DNA of 64,000 nucleotides, from contig JASLAT010000010.1 of the NCBI GenBank assembly GCA_030146915.1, forward strand, positions 1 through 64,000, given 5' to 3'. Positions 16,829-25,459 of the stretch are shown here, piece by piece (the stretch's first letter is position 1; the number at the start of each line of letters is the position of its first letter). This stretch comes from Tissierellales bacterium (GTDB lineage: Bacteria > Bacillota > Clostridia > Tissierellales > Tissierellaceae). The position numbers were made by a program, and so were the translations under genes. Under the pieces are notes generated by a model, which was given only the letters and a program-made list of their open reading frames with translations, made no database searches and was not told the origin of the DNA.

Positions 16829-16954
16829 TCTATCACCTACTTATAACAATCTAAAGACTTAGTCTATAGCTAAAAAGTAAATATAGCTACTCATTACACT
16901 AGTTTTTCATTTTATCATATAATAAGATAAATTACTTAATAAGTTATCTTTATT

Positions 16955-17659
16955 TTAATAAAAAATACTATCAGTATTAAATAGACCAAATATTAAAGTA
17001 AAAAATATGGTATGGATTAAAATATATAGAAAAAACTCCTTAATTACATCCCTTGTATTGAAATGATCTTTTAATTTCCTTATAAATTTTTTAGGTTTTA
17101 ATATATCCCAGGAATAAAACCTAATGTTTCTTCCTAAGTAAATGCCTATAGACATAAGAAGATTTAAAATAATTGCTGATAGAAAATATACAACCCTATC
17201 CTTTCTACCAATAGTTTTAGGATCTAAAACTATTAAATAAATATACTGAAGTATGTTTATATTAAGTACAGTATTAGCTAAACCTGATAGAGCAAAAGAT
17301 AATATAGAAACTATATCATACCATAAGGGAACCTCTACTTTATCCTGTGTTCTATGGGTCAAATTTAATTCTGTAATTAAATACGTAGAGTTAGGTAAAA
17401 GTAATAACCAGCTTAATCCTCCTAATATAACAATTATATAAGATAAGTAATTTAAAAATATCCAACCTGTTAAAGTTGATGTATATCTTAATATTAAAAA
17501 AGTTAAAAAGCTACCTATTAAAACAAATACTGGTAATATTGATAATTTGAAATTTAAAATCATAGGTTTAAATAATTCCGTCTTAAATAGCTTAGGTCTA
17601 AGTCTTATAGTAAGATATGAAAAAACATTCAATAAAACTATAGTTAAAACTTTATACAT
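16955..17659 (-). CDS. DUF1361 multi-pass membrane protein
   Basis: A 234-residue polytopic protein with about six helices. It contains the LLLLPNSTYLITEL, PLWYDIVSI and GRNIRFYSWDIL segments that characterise DUF1361 membrane proteins; the function is not known. It stands alone between the TtcA-like gene and an amino-acid permease, all in the same direction, but the gaps (126 and 205 bases) suggest separate transcription. No obvious terminator was found after it. Confidence 0.8.
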   Translation of the reverse strand: MYKVLTIVLLNVFSYLTIRLRPKLFKTELFKPMILNFKLSILPVFVLIGSFLTFLILRYTSTLTGWIFLNYLSYIIVILGGLSWLLLLPNSTYLITELNLTHRTQDKVEVPLWYDIVSILSFALSGLANTVLNINILQYIYLIVLDPKTIGRKDRVVYFLSAIILNLLMSIGIYLGRNIRFYSWDILKPKKFIRKLKDHFNTRDVIKEFFLYILIHTIFFTLIFGLFNTDSIFY

Positions 17660-17825
17660 AGTATCACCTCTTATCTATCTTTTTATTTTTAAGTATTAGA
17701 TATTTTAATAAAATCTAATTTGTATTATCTTAATTAAAATCTATTATATAATATTATTTTTACCCAATATCTATGCCTTCAAATATGAAGAGTCTTTTAA
17801 TTTATAAAGTAAAATGATAAATAAA

Positions 17826-17851
17826 AAAGACCTAACCTATGTTAGATCTTT
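17826..17851 (-). terminator. Terminator after the APC permease gene
   Basis: An 11-bp stem (17826-17836 with 17841-17851) with a four-base loop contains one U-G wobble on the minus-strand RNA and is followed by TTTTTT. Confidence 0.82.
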
Positions 17852-17864
17852 ATAATCATTAAAC

Positions 17865-19196
17865 TTATTCTAAAACTGGTCTAGCAACTAAACTAAAATA
17901 GAATATACCTCCAAGTAAAATCCAAGCTACCAAGGCTATTAGTGATTCCTTTCCTAATGCAGCAGGTGATGATGGAACTAATAAAAGTAAAATAAAAGAA
18001 GCACTTATTATAACTCCTAATATCGAATAAATTTTATTTTTAGTTCCTTCAACTAAATCATAAGATATTAAACAAACATATAAATAAGCAACCGCTGCTC
18101 CTACTGAAGCCATATCAACTATCCAAATTATAACTTCCCTACCAAACCATGGTGCAATTAGACTTATCGCTGTAGCAAACTTTATAGTATTATGAAAAAC
18201 ATTATTACTATTTCTACTAGCAAACTTTTTCGGTAACATTTTATGTTCCCCTATAGCTCCCATAAGTTTTGATGTAGATAGCATGAAACCATTTATTCCG
18301 CTTGTTACTGCTGCACTTAATGCTATTACTAAAAGTATAAAACCAAACTTACCTAAATTTTCTAAAACTCCTGTACCTAAGGCCCAATCTAAACTTATTG
18401 CTTCTTCCGCAGAGTATGCTAATCCTGTTGAAATATTTAAAAGATTATACATAAGACTAGATAACAATAAAGAAACTACAGCAATCTTAGATGCCTTCTT
18501 AGGTGAAAAGTTAAACTCCTGACTTACTTGAGGTATAGTATCAAATCCTACAAATATAAAAGGAGAAATGGCTAGTATTCTAGCAATTTGCCCTAGATCA
18601 AATTTATAATTACTAACATAGTTAGCTACAAACTTATCCCTGTCTGATTTAAGTAGCATACCTGTAAAGACTATGGCAATTAAAGTTACTAGGGCCATAA
18701 TAATTATATTCTGTACCTTAGATGTTTCATCTATTCCAGATATATTTATATAGGCAAAAGTTAATACTATTGCTGAAGATGTTAGTATTTCACCTAAATA
18801 AACCCTATATCCCGCTATAGTATAAAGATATCCAAACTCTAAAACATTTCCAAACAACTTCTTTATAACTAGTGGGAAAGCTGTACTGTTTAAAGGTATC
18901 ATTGTCAAATAGGCTAATAATAGAGCCCACCCCACTATAAAACCATGAGTTCTACCCATATTTTCATAAGTATAGGTAAACTCACCACCATCACTTTTAA
19001 GTCTAGATAACATTACTCTATAGCTTTTTTCAATTATAATTATTCCAAAAGCACCTAAAAATAATCCTATGGCTGTATTTATAACTCCTGATTCTATTAA
19101 AAATTTAGTACCTGGCAACATAAAAGAGCCCCAACCTATTATCGACCCTAATACTATAGCAAATACATCTATTTGACTCAAACTTCCTTTTTTCAT
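17865..19196 (-). CDS. APC-family amino-acid permease
   Basis: A 443-residue, roughly 12-helix transporter of the amino acid-polyamine-organocation superfamily. The first helix region VLGSIIGWGSFMLPGTKF corresponds to the substrate-binding GSIIGxG signature of the superfamily, and the ISPFIFVGFDTIPQVSQEF segment corresponds to the conserved F(x)GFD helix 6. The amino acid transported cannot be told from sequence. It is monocistronic, with its own terminator downstream and a separate gene with its own terminator upstream. Confidence 0.87.
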   Translation of the reverse strand: MKKGSLSQIDVFAIVLGSIIGWGSFMLPGTKFLIESGVINTAIGLFLGAFGIIIIEKSYRVMLSRLKSDGGEFTYTYENMGRTHGFIVGWALLLAYLTMIPLNSTAFPLVIKKLFGNVLEFGYLYTIAGYRVYLGEILTSSAIVLTFAYINISGIDETSKVQNIIIMALVTLIAIVFTGMLLKSDRDKFVANYVSNYKFDLGQIARILAISPFIFVGFDTIPQVSQEFNFSPKKASKIAVVSLLLSSLMYNLLNISTGLAYSAEEAISLDWALGTGVLENLGKFGFILLVIALSAAVTSGINGFMLSTSKLMGAIGEHKMLPKKFASRNSNNVFHNTIKFATAISLIAPWFGREVIIWIVDMASVGAAVAYLYVCLISYDLVEGTKNKIYSILGVIISASFILLLLVPSSPAALGKESLIALVAWILLGGIFYFSLVARPVLE

Positions 19197-19213
19197 TCCA
19201 TCCTCCTTTTATT

Positions 19214-19247
19214 AAAATAGCTATGCAAGTAAATGCATAGCTATTTT
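19214..19247 (-). terminator. Terminator after first CoADR-rhodanese gene
   Basis: A 14-bp perfect stem AAAATAGCTATGCA/TGCATAGCTATTTT has a six-base loop and U-rich 3' arm, placed directly after the stop codon. Confidence 0.85.
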
Positions 19248-19252
19248 GTCAA

Positions 19253-20953
19253 TTATTCAAAATTATAATCTGTAACTATCGGCTCTCTATCAGTAGTTTT
19301 ATCATTAAAGTATTCATAGTAAGATACTCCCATGAAACTTCCTGATATGTTATAAACATTGTCATATCCTCTTTGTTGTAAAGCTACACATACGTTATAA
19401 CTGTTTTGTCCTGTTCTACAATGGATATAAACTGGTCTATCCTTTGGTATTTCATCTAATCTTTCTCTATAACCTGTAAATGGAATGTTTATAGCACCTT
19501 TTAGGTGACCTTTTTCATACATTTCAGGTTCTCTTATATCAACTATAAATGCATCATTTTCAACTAATTCTCTAACTTCATCTACATGCACTTGTTTATA
19601 TACCCCTTGAAGAATATTTAAACCTGCTAGAGCTGCATGATTAACAACGTCTTTAGCTGTACCAAAAGGTGGAGCATAAGTTAACTCTAAGTTACTTAAA
19701 TGTTCTAATGTTCCATCCATTGATATTAAAGTTGCTATAACGTCTATTCTCTTATCAACATTTCCTTTACCAATAGCTTGAGCTCCTAAAATTCTTCCTG
19801 TTGGAACTTCAAATAATAATTTAAAGTGTAACATTTCACTATCTGGCATTAACTCTACCTTGTCTCTTGGTATAACTGTTACAAAGTCATACTCTATGTC
19901 AAGTCCTGAAACTTCTATAAGTGATTCATTTAATCCAGTTGAAGCTGCGTTCATATCAAAGATTTTAATAACTGATGAACCGATTACTCCTGGATTAACT
20001 ACTGGTATACCATTAATATGGTTTCCTACAGCACGTGCTTGTTTTTGTGCTGGTCCAGCTAAAGCTAACCTACTCTTTTTATGAAGCAATCTATTCCAAA
20101 CTTCAATAGCATCTCCTACTGCATAAATATCTTTATCGCTTGTTCTGTAGTTATGATCAACAGCTATTGAGCCTGTCTCTCCAAGCTCTAAACCAGCATC
20201 TACTGCTAATTCAACACTTGGTTTTACTCCAATTGCCATTACTACAGCATCTGAATGAACTTTTTTGCCTGAACCTAATACTATAGTGTCTTTTTCAAAA
20301 CCTTCAACCCTATCTCCTAGCATTAGATTAATTCCATTATCATGTAATTCTTTATGAAGAATTTGAACCATATCATAGTCAAAAGGCTTCATTATTTGAT
20401 CCATAGCTTCTATTAGGTTAACTTCATAACCTGCTAATTTTAAGTTTTCTGCTACTTCTATACCTATGAAACCTCCACCAATAACTGATATTGTTTTACA
20501 TTCTTTTTCAGTTATAAAAGCTTTAAGACTTGCTATATCAACAACATTTCTTACAGTGAATATATTTACTTGATCCATTCCTTCAAATGGAGGAACTATT
20601 GGATTAGCACCTGGTGATAGAACTAATTTATCATATGTTTCTGTATATTCTTCACCTGTAACAACGTTTTTAACATGTACTAACTTATTTTCTCTATCAA
20701 TTTTTGTTACCTCATTATAAACTCTAGCATCTATATTATATTGGTCGTGGAATTCTTGAGCTTGAATTAAAACTAGGTCTTCATGATCTTCTATAATATC
20801 ACTTAAGTGATATGGTAATGCACAGTTTGAGAAAGATGCATGAGGCCCTTTTTCAAACATTATAATTTCTGCATGTTCATCCAATCTTCTTACTCTAGCG
20901 GCTGTAGAAGCACCACCAGCAACTCCACCTACAACTAATATTTTCTTACTCAT
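19253..20953 (-). CDS. CoA-disulfide/persulfide reductase fused to rhodanese (copy 1)
   Basis: A 566-residue fusion. Residues 1-440 form an FAD/NAD(P)H disulfide reductase with VVGGVAGGASTAAR as FAD motif and the single redox Cys44 (SFSNCALPY) typical of CoADR. A dimerisation domain follows, then a C-terminal rhodanese domain (about 465-550) with active-site Cys512 in HCRTGQ. CoADR-Rhd enzymes reduce CoA disulfides, CoA-persulfides and polysulfide, releasing sulfide. A near-identical architecture is encoded at 23491-25188. It is divergent from the LysR regulator gene, with a 136-base shared control region. Confidence 0.92.
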   Translation of the reverse strand: MSKKILVVGGVAGGASTAARVRRLDEHAEIIMFEKGPHASFSNCALPYHLSDIIEDHEDLVLIQAQEFHDQYNIDARVYNEVTKIDRENKLVHVKNVVTGEEYTETYDKLVLSPGANPIVPPFEGMDQVNIFTVRNVVDIASLKAFITEKECKTISVIGGGFIGIEVAENLKLAGYEVNLIEAMDQIMKPFDYDMVQILHKELHDNGINLMLGDRVEGFEKDTIVLGSGKKVHSDAVVMAIGVKPSVELAVDAGLELGETGSIAVDHNYRTSDKDIYAVGDAIEVWNRLLHKKSRLALAGPAQKQARAVGNHINGIPVVNPGVIGSSVIKIFDMNAASTGLNESLIEVSGLDIEYDFVTVIPRDKVELMPDSEMLHFKLLFEVPTGRILGAQAIGKGNVDKRIDVIATLISMDGTLEHLSNLELTYAPPFGTAKDVVNHAALAGLNILQGVYKQVHVDEVRELVENDAFIVDIREPEMYEKGHLKGAINIPFTGYRERLDEIPKDRPVYIHCRTGQNSYNVCVALQQRGYDNVYNISGSFMGVSYYEYFNDKTTDREPIVTDYNFE

Positions 20954-20990
20954 TTTAAAATATTCCTCCTTGTTATATAAGTTAAACTAT

Positions 20991-21041
20991 TTACCTAAAT
21001 ATTTATCTATGATATAATTTATAGTCGACTGAATTAGTCGA
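20991..21041. promoter_or_regulatory. Divergent promoter region with LysR-type operator candidate
   Basis: On the plus strand TTACCT (20991-20996) and TATAAT (21013-21018), 16 bases apart, could drive the regulator gene. Just downstream lies the palindrome AGTCGACT (21023-21030) and a further copy of TAGTCGA (21035-21041), giving two direct TAGTCGA copies 13 bases apart. In this AT-rich gap it is the natural candidate for the regulator's own site. Confidence 0.5.
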
Positions 21042-21089
21042 TATTATTTTTTATATAAATGTTAATTATTCCAAACGAATTGTAAGGAC

Positions 21090-21992
21090 GTGATTACTAT
21101 TAATTTAGATTATCTAAAGTCTTTTTTTGTCATAGTAGAATCTAACAGCATATCTAAAGCTGCTGAAAAATTACATTTAACCCAACCTGGTCTAAGTATG
21201 CAACTTAAAAACTTAGAAAATGATGTAGGCGCTAAGTTATTAAATCGTAGTAACAAAGGTGTCCAATTAACCAGTGCTGGAAAGGTTGTCTATGAACAAG
21301 CAAAAGCTATCTTATCTGTTGAAAAAAACATGATGAACAGCATAAAAAATTTACAGAATAATAAAAATATATTATCCGTTTCCGCTTGTAAAAGTTTGGG
21401 CGAATATGCCCTTCCTTGCAGTATTTATACCTTTAAGGAAATCTATCCAGATCTGGATGTAAATCTAAGAGTAGATAATACCTGCAATGTAATTACACAG
21501 CTTAAAAATCATGAAACAGATATTGCTATAATTACCGGCAAACATGAGTCGGAAACTATAGAATCTATTCCTATTTTAGAAGATAAACTAGTTTTAGTTT
21601 CTTCATTAGATTCTGAATACGACGAAATAGACTTAAAACAGTTGGAACAACTACCACTCATAACTAGAGACAGTTCTTCTGCCACTAGGTTGTTATTAAC
21701 TCAGTTTTTAGAAAAAAATGGTATGAAGTTTACACACTTAAATGTAATTCTTTCTGTAAACTCACCTGAATCTATTAAGTCTACCCTAATTTCTGGCAGA
21801 GGCTATGCCTTTTTGCCTGAAATAGTAATTAGGCAGGAACTTAAAAGAAAACTTATAAAAAAGATCAAAATAAAAGATTTTGATACAACCTTCCAATATC
21901 ATTTTGCATATAGGAAAGACTATAAGTTAAATGAGATTGAGAAAAAATTTAAGAAGTACGTAACTTCTGACAAAAGATGCTTTTGTCATTAG
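21090..21992 (+). CDS. LysR-family transcriptional regulator of the sulfur locus
   Basis: A 300-residue LTTR: the winged HTH (about residues 1-62, SISKAAEKLHLTQPGLSMQLKNLE) is followed by a periplasmic-binding-like effector domain (90-295). It is divergent from one CoADR-rhodanese gene and convergent with the thiosulfate transporter, so control of sulfur assimilation is likely (inference). The start is unusual: the GTG at 21090 begins one base after AAGGA, too close to be used efficiently, and the next in-frame candidates are ATT codons at 21093 and 21099. The first four residues are therefore uncertain. Confidence 0.88.
   Translation: MITINLDYLKSFFVIVESNSISKAAEKLHLTQPGLSMQLKNLENDVGAKLLNRSNKGVQLTSAGKVVYEQAKAILSVEKNMMNSIKNLQNNKNILSVSACKSLGEYALPCSIYTFKEIYPDLDVNLRVDNTCNVITQLKNHETDIAIITGKHESETIESIPILEDKLVLVSSLDSEYDEIDLKQLEQLPLITRDSSSATRLLLTQFLEKNGMKFTHLNVILSVNSPESIKSTLISGRGYAFLPEIVIRQELKRKLIKKIKIKDFDTTFQYHFAYRKDYKLNEIEKKFKKYVTSDKRCFCH
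21969..21987 (+). repeat. Perfect hairpin at the 3' end of the LysR gene
   Basis: GACAAAAG-ATG-CTTTTGTC forms an 8-bp stem within the last coding codons. Its stem sequence is nearly the same as that of the terminator that follows 9 bases later. Confidence 0.6.
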
Positions 21993-21995
21993 TAT

Positions 21996-22022
21996 AAGAA
22001 CAAAAGCTGAGCTTTTGTTCTT
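21996..22022. terminator. Bidirectional terminator between lysR and yeeE/tsuA
   Basis: A 12-bp perfect stem AAGAACAAAAGC/GCTTTTGTTCTT with a TGA loop is followed by a T-rich tract on the plus strand and A-rich on the other side. Confidence 0.9.
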
Positions 22023-22027
22023 ATTTT

Positions 22028-23299
22028 TTATTTAATTTTTCTATCAGGAACTATATTTACCTTTCCTTCAAATAATTTTAGTCCAATTAGACCGCCCAAA
22101 GTCAATGATACTAAAAATACCCATCCGGATAAGGAGAAGTTAGACATACCTGAATATAAAGCACCAACGTTACATCCACCAGCTATCTTAGCACCTATCC
22201 CCATTAAGGTACCACCTAAAGCATAGTAGAAAACATCCTTAGCTTTAAAGTCAAAGTTAAATCTAAATCTTCCTGATAATAGCATAGCTATAGCAGCCCC
22301 TACTATTATTCCTAAGTTTCTAACATGAACTGGATGGTTTAAAAGTCCACTTCTTACTGTATTTAAGGCTCCTGCAAAAGCCTCTCCTTTAGGTGCAAGA
22401 CCTACTAGGTCCATTCCCCAAAGTCCCCATAAAGCATATGGACCTGATGCTCCCCAGCTACCTCCAGTTGTTATTATTATGAATATGAACATAACAGCTA
22501 TTAAAACTCCACCAAAAGCAAATGACCATCTTTCAACAAAAAGTTTATGATAGGCCTCTTGGCTAAATAAAGATTTAACCTTTGAGCTTTCGATTGGCAA
22601 TTCAGAAGCTTCCCACTTCTCTTCCACTACTGTTCCAGCTGCCCTTCTTTTAGCCTCATATGATTGTGCAAGTGCATATAATATAAGTAGGCCTATAAAG
22701 GACACAACAATAGTACCTAAGTAACCAAACTTATCTGGTAAATACATAGTAATACCTTCTACTTTTCCTGGACCACTTTCATTCCACCAAGGTAGCATTC
22801 CATGACCAATAACTCCACCTATAGCGAAAAATAATACTGTTATCCAAGCTCTTCCTTCACCCTCTCCTGAATCAGAAAGAGTACCTGAAGCACATCCCCC
22901 ACCAGTTATCATACCTATTCCAAATAATAGACCCCCTATTATTTTTGATAAGTCAGCTGGTGATACAAAGCCAGAACCTGGTATTACCGCATCTCCTTCC
23001 ACTGCTCTAAAGGCAACTACTGCACCTTTTTGTGCTGCTGCATAATGTATTCCAGCTGCACCTACCATTGAGATAGCAAACATTAGAAGTAATGCCCTTG
23101 TTAAACTGGCCTCTCCTGTCATATAGACTCTTTTTATACCACCGGCAAATCCATATCTAGATCTAGATAAAATATAGCCTAGAACAAGACCAGTAGTAAG
23201 AAACAGAGGCAAGTCTCCCTCTCTAGCACTTAAATAGTTACCAAATAAAACCATGGCTATTATTAATATAATTCCTATAATAGTCTGTTTCTTATTCAT
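22028..23299 (-). CDS. YeeE/YedE (TsuA-like) thiosulfate/sulfur transporter
   Basis: A 423-residue membrane protein with two homologous halves, each a Sulf_transp (YeeE/YedE) domain. The conserved membrane cysteines appear as GGGCASGTL and GGCNVGALYSG; in TsuA these relay thiosulfate through the membrane. A hydrophilic linker occupies residues about 215-250. The neighbourhood of two persulfide reductases with rhodanese domains supports import of thiosulfate or another sulfane-sulfur compound. No TusA/YeeD gene adjoins it. It is transcribed alone from a region containing an 8-bp dyad (23361-23400). Confidence 0.88.
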   Translation of the reverse strand: MNKKQTIIGIILIIAMVLFGNYLSAREGDLPLFLTTGLVLGYILSRSRYGFAGGIKRVYMTGEASLTRALLLMFAISMVGAAGIHYAAAQKGAVVAFRAVEGDAVIPGSGFVSPADLSKIIGGLLFGIGMITGGGCASGTLSDSGEGEGRAWITVLFFAIGGVIGHGMLPWWNESGPGKVEGITMYLPDKFGYLGTIVVSFIGLLILYALAQSYEAKRRAAGTVVEEKWEASELPIESSKVKSLFSQEAYHKLFVERWSFAFGGVLIAVMFIFIIITTGGSWGASGPYALWGLWGMDLVGLAPKGEAFAGALNTVRSGLLNHPVHVRNLGIIVGAAIAMLLSGRFRFNFDFKAKDVFYYALGGTLMGIGAKIAGGCNVGALYSGMSNFSLSGWVFLVSLTLGGLIGLKLFEGKVNIVPDRKIK

Positions 23300-23360
23300 C
23301 CATCTACACTCCTTATTTGTTATTTGTTAAATTAATATCTTTAATAGGCAAGCCCTTACA

Positions 23361-23400
23361 GTTATTATGTTAGTATAGATTGAATTGTTTGTATAATAAC
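23361..23400. promoter_or_regulatory. Inverted repeat upstream of tsuA-like gene
   Basis: GTTATTAT (23361-23368) and ATAATAAC (23393-23400) are perfect inverted arms separated by 24 bases, with a TATACT -10-like hexamer between them on the minus strand. It lies 62-101 bases upstream of the start codon. A regulator site is possible; AT-richness lowers confidence. Confidence 0.3.
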
Positions 23401-23417
23401 CTTTATTTATGCAGCAT

Positions 23418-23451
23418 AAAAAAGGGTTATGCATCTCTGCACAACCCTTTT
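23418..23451 (-). terminator. Terminator after second CoADR-rhodanese gene
   Basis: On the minus strand a 14-bp stem with one G-U wobble and a GAGA tetraloop is followed by TTTTTT. It isolates the reductase gene from the transporter gene. Confidence 0.9.
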
Positions 23452-23490
23452 CCTAATAATATATTAATTTAACTTATATAACAAGCTTTT

Positions 23491-25188
23491 TTATCCCATC
23501 ATCCACATATAGCCAGTTACTATTGGTTCTTGTTTACCTATTTTATCGTTGAAATATTCATAATTAGATAAACCTATTAAACCTCCAGCTATATTGTATA
23601 AGTTATCATATCCCATTTGTTGCAATGCTAAAATAGCATTGTAACTTTGCTTTCCTACACCACAGTGCATATATACTGGTTGATCCTTAGGTATTTCATC
23701 TACCCTATCTCTAAACTCTGCAAGTGGTATATTTTTAGCACCTTTTATATGACAACTATTGTATCCTGCTGCACCTCTTAAATCTATTATGCAAGCACCT
23801 TCTTCTACCAATCTTCTAACTTCTGTTGCTGGTACTTGTTTAAACTCTCCTTGTAAAATATTTAATCCTGTCATTCCTGCTAGATTTACTATATCATTTG
23901 CAGTTCCAAATGGAGGAGCATATGATAGTTCTAAATCTTTTAAGTCTTCTAAGTCTCCATTAAATTTAATAACGGAAGCTATAACGTCTATTCTCTTATC
24001 AACATTACCCTTACCAATAGCTTGAGCTCCTAAAATTCTTCCTGTTGGTCTTTCAAAGATAACTTTAAGATGCATCATTTCACTATCTGGCATAGGTCCT
24101 ATTTTATCCCTAGCTGGCATCATTACTACATCATAATCTAATCCTAAATCTTTTAACATCTTTTCATTTAATCCTGTAGAAGCACCATTCATATTAAAGA
24201 TTTTTATAGCTGATGTTCCTATTACACCATTTTGTTTAACTGGTCTTCCATTGATATGATCTGCTACAGCTCTTGATTGTACATGAGCTGGTCCTGCCAA
24301 TGCTAATCTAGTAGTCTTTCCAGAAAGTCTATGGAATACTTCAATAGCATCTCCAACTGCATAAATATCTTTATCACTTGTTTGATAGTTATGATTTACT
24401 TTAATTGATCTTGTTTCACCTATTTCTAAGCCAGCCTCTTCAGCTAACTTAGTTTCTGGTCTAACTCCAATAGCCATAACTACTGCATCTGTTTTTATTC
24501 TCTTGCCTGATTTTAAAACAACTGTATTTTCCTCAAATTTCTCTACTGGGTCTTCTAATATTAAATCTATACCATTGTCATATATCTCTTTGTGTAGCAT
24601 TTGAACCATATCATAGTCAAACGGTTGCATTATTTGGTCTTGTGCTTCTATTAATGTAACATTAAAATCTGCCATTTTTAAGTTTTCAGCAACTTCAACT
24701 CCTATAAATCCTCCACCTATTACAGTTATATCATTAGGTCCTCTCATTATATAGTCTTTTAAATTTACTATATCTTCAACGTTTCTAACTGTAAAATGTT
24801 CAACCTTATCTAAACCTTCAAAAGGTGGTACTACTGGCTGAGCTCCTGGAGATAAAACCAACTTATCGTAAGATTCAGTATATTCTTCTCCTGTTAACAG
24901 ATTTTTTACCGTAACTTCTTTATTATCTTTATCTATAGCAACTACTTCGTTATGTACTCTAGACTCAATCCTAAACTCATTATATAGTTTTTCTGGATTC
25001 ATTATTATAAGTTTATCTTCTGTATCCACTACGTCGCTTAGGAAATATGGTAAAGCACAGTTGGAAAATGATATGTTTGGTCCTCTTTCAAACATTATTA
25101 TCTCTGCATTTTCATCTAACCTTCTAGCTCTAACAGCTACTGTAGCTCCTCCAGCTACTCCCCCAACTATAAGTATTTTCTTACTCAT
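23491..25188 (-). CDS. CoA-disulfide/persulfide reductase fused to rhodanese (copy 2)
   Basis: A 565-residue paralogue of the enzyme at 19253-20953, aligning over its whole length. It keeps the FAD motif VGGVAGGATVAVRARR, Cys44 in SFSNCALPY, the PAQ/GKGNVDKRIDVIA segment and a C-terminal rhodanese domain with HCGVGKQS in place of HCRTGQNS. The altered rhodanese loop after the catalytic Cys may change the sulfur acceptor or donor. It is monocistronic, has a long AT-rich upstream gap (271 bases), and lies upstream of the transporter gene in the same direction. Confidence 0.92.
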   Translation of the reverse strand: MSKKILIVGGVAGGATVAVRARRLDENAEIIMFERGPNISFSNCALPYFLSDVVDTEDKLIIMNPEKLYNEFRIESRVHNEVVAIDKDNKEVTVKNLLTGEEYTESYDKLVLSPGAQPVVPPFEGLDKVEHFTVRNVEDIVNLKDYIMRGPNDITVIGGGFIGVEVAENLKMADFNVTLIEAQDQIMQPFDYDMVQMLHKEIYDNGIDLILEDPVEKFEENTVVLKSGKRIKTDAVVMAIGVRPETKLAEEAGLEIGETRSIKVNHNYQTSDKDIYAVGDAIEVFHRLSGKTTRLALAGPAHVQSRAVADHINGRPVKQNGVIGTSAIKIFNMNGASTGLNEKMLKDLGLDYDVVMMPARDKIGPMPDSEMMHLKVIFERPTGRILGAQAIGKGNVDKRIDVIASVIKFNGDLEDLKDLELSYAPPFGTANDIVNLAGMTGLNILQGEFKQVPATEVRRLVEEGACIIDLRGAAGYNSCHIKGAKNIPLAEFRDRVDEIPKDQPVYMHCGVGKQSYNAILALQQMGYDNLYNIAGGLIGLSNYEYFNDKIGKQEPIVTGYMWMMG

Positions 25189-25459
25189 ATAGCTTCCTCC
25201 TTTTATTTTGAACTACCGAATAAAGATTGTTAAATCTATTTCTAAATATAATATTATCACAATCAAGTCTCTTAGTATAGGATTTTACACAGTCTTAAGA
25301 TACTTTTACATAAACTATCTAATAGGTATTATCAATAGTAAAATTTTATTATAGAATAAGGCATTTATTTGCATATTAACTTTATTTGTAATATAATTTA
25401 TAGTTGGTAAATTACGTGTATTTAAATTCATATATATATATTAAGAAAGGAATTTTAGA
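25189..25459. other. AT-rich divergent intergenic region
   Basis: This 271-base gap separates the divergent reductase and ychF genes. Apart from the two ribosome binding sites and several TATAAT-like hexamers (for example near 25395), I see no hairpin, riboswitch or open reading frame here. Confidence 0.5.

Noticed and set aside
16829..16954. Hairpin after the DUF1361 gene
   Set aside because: The TATAGCTA copies here are direct, not inverted, apart from a palindromic TAGCTA; no T-tract, so not called a terminator.
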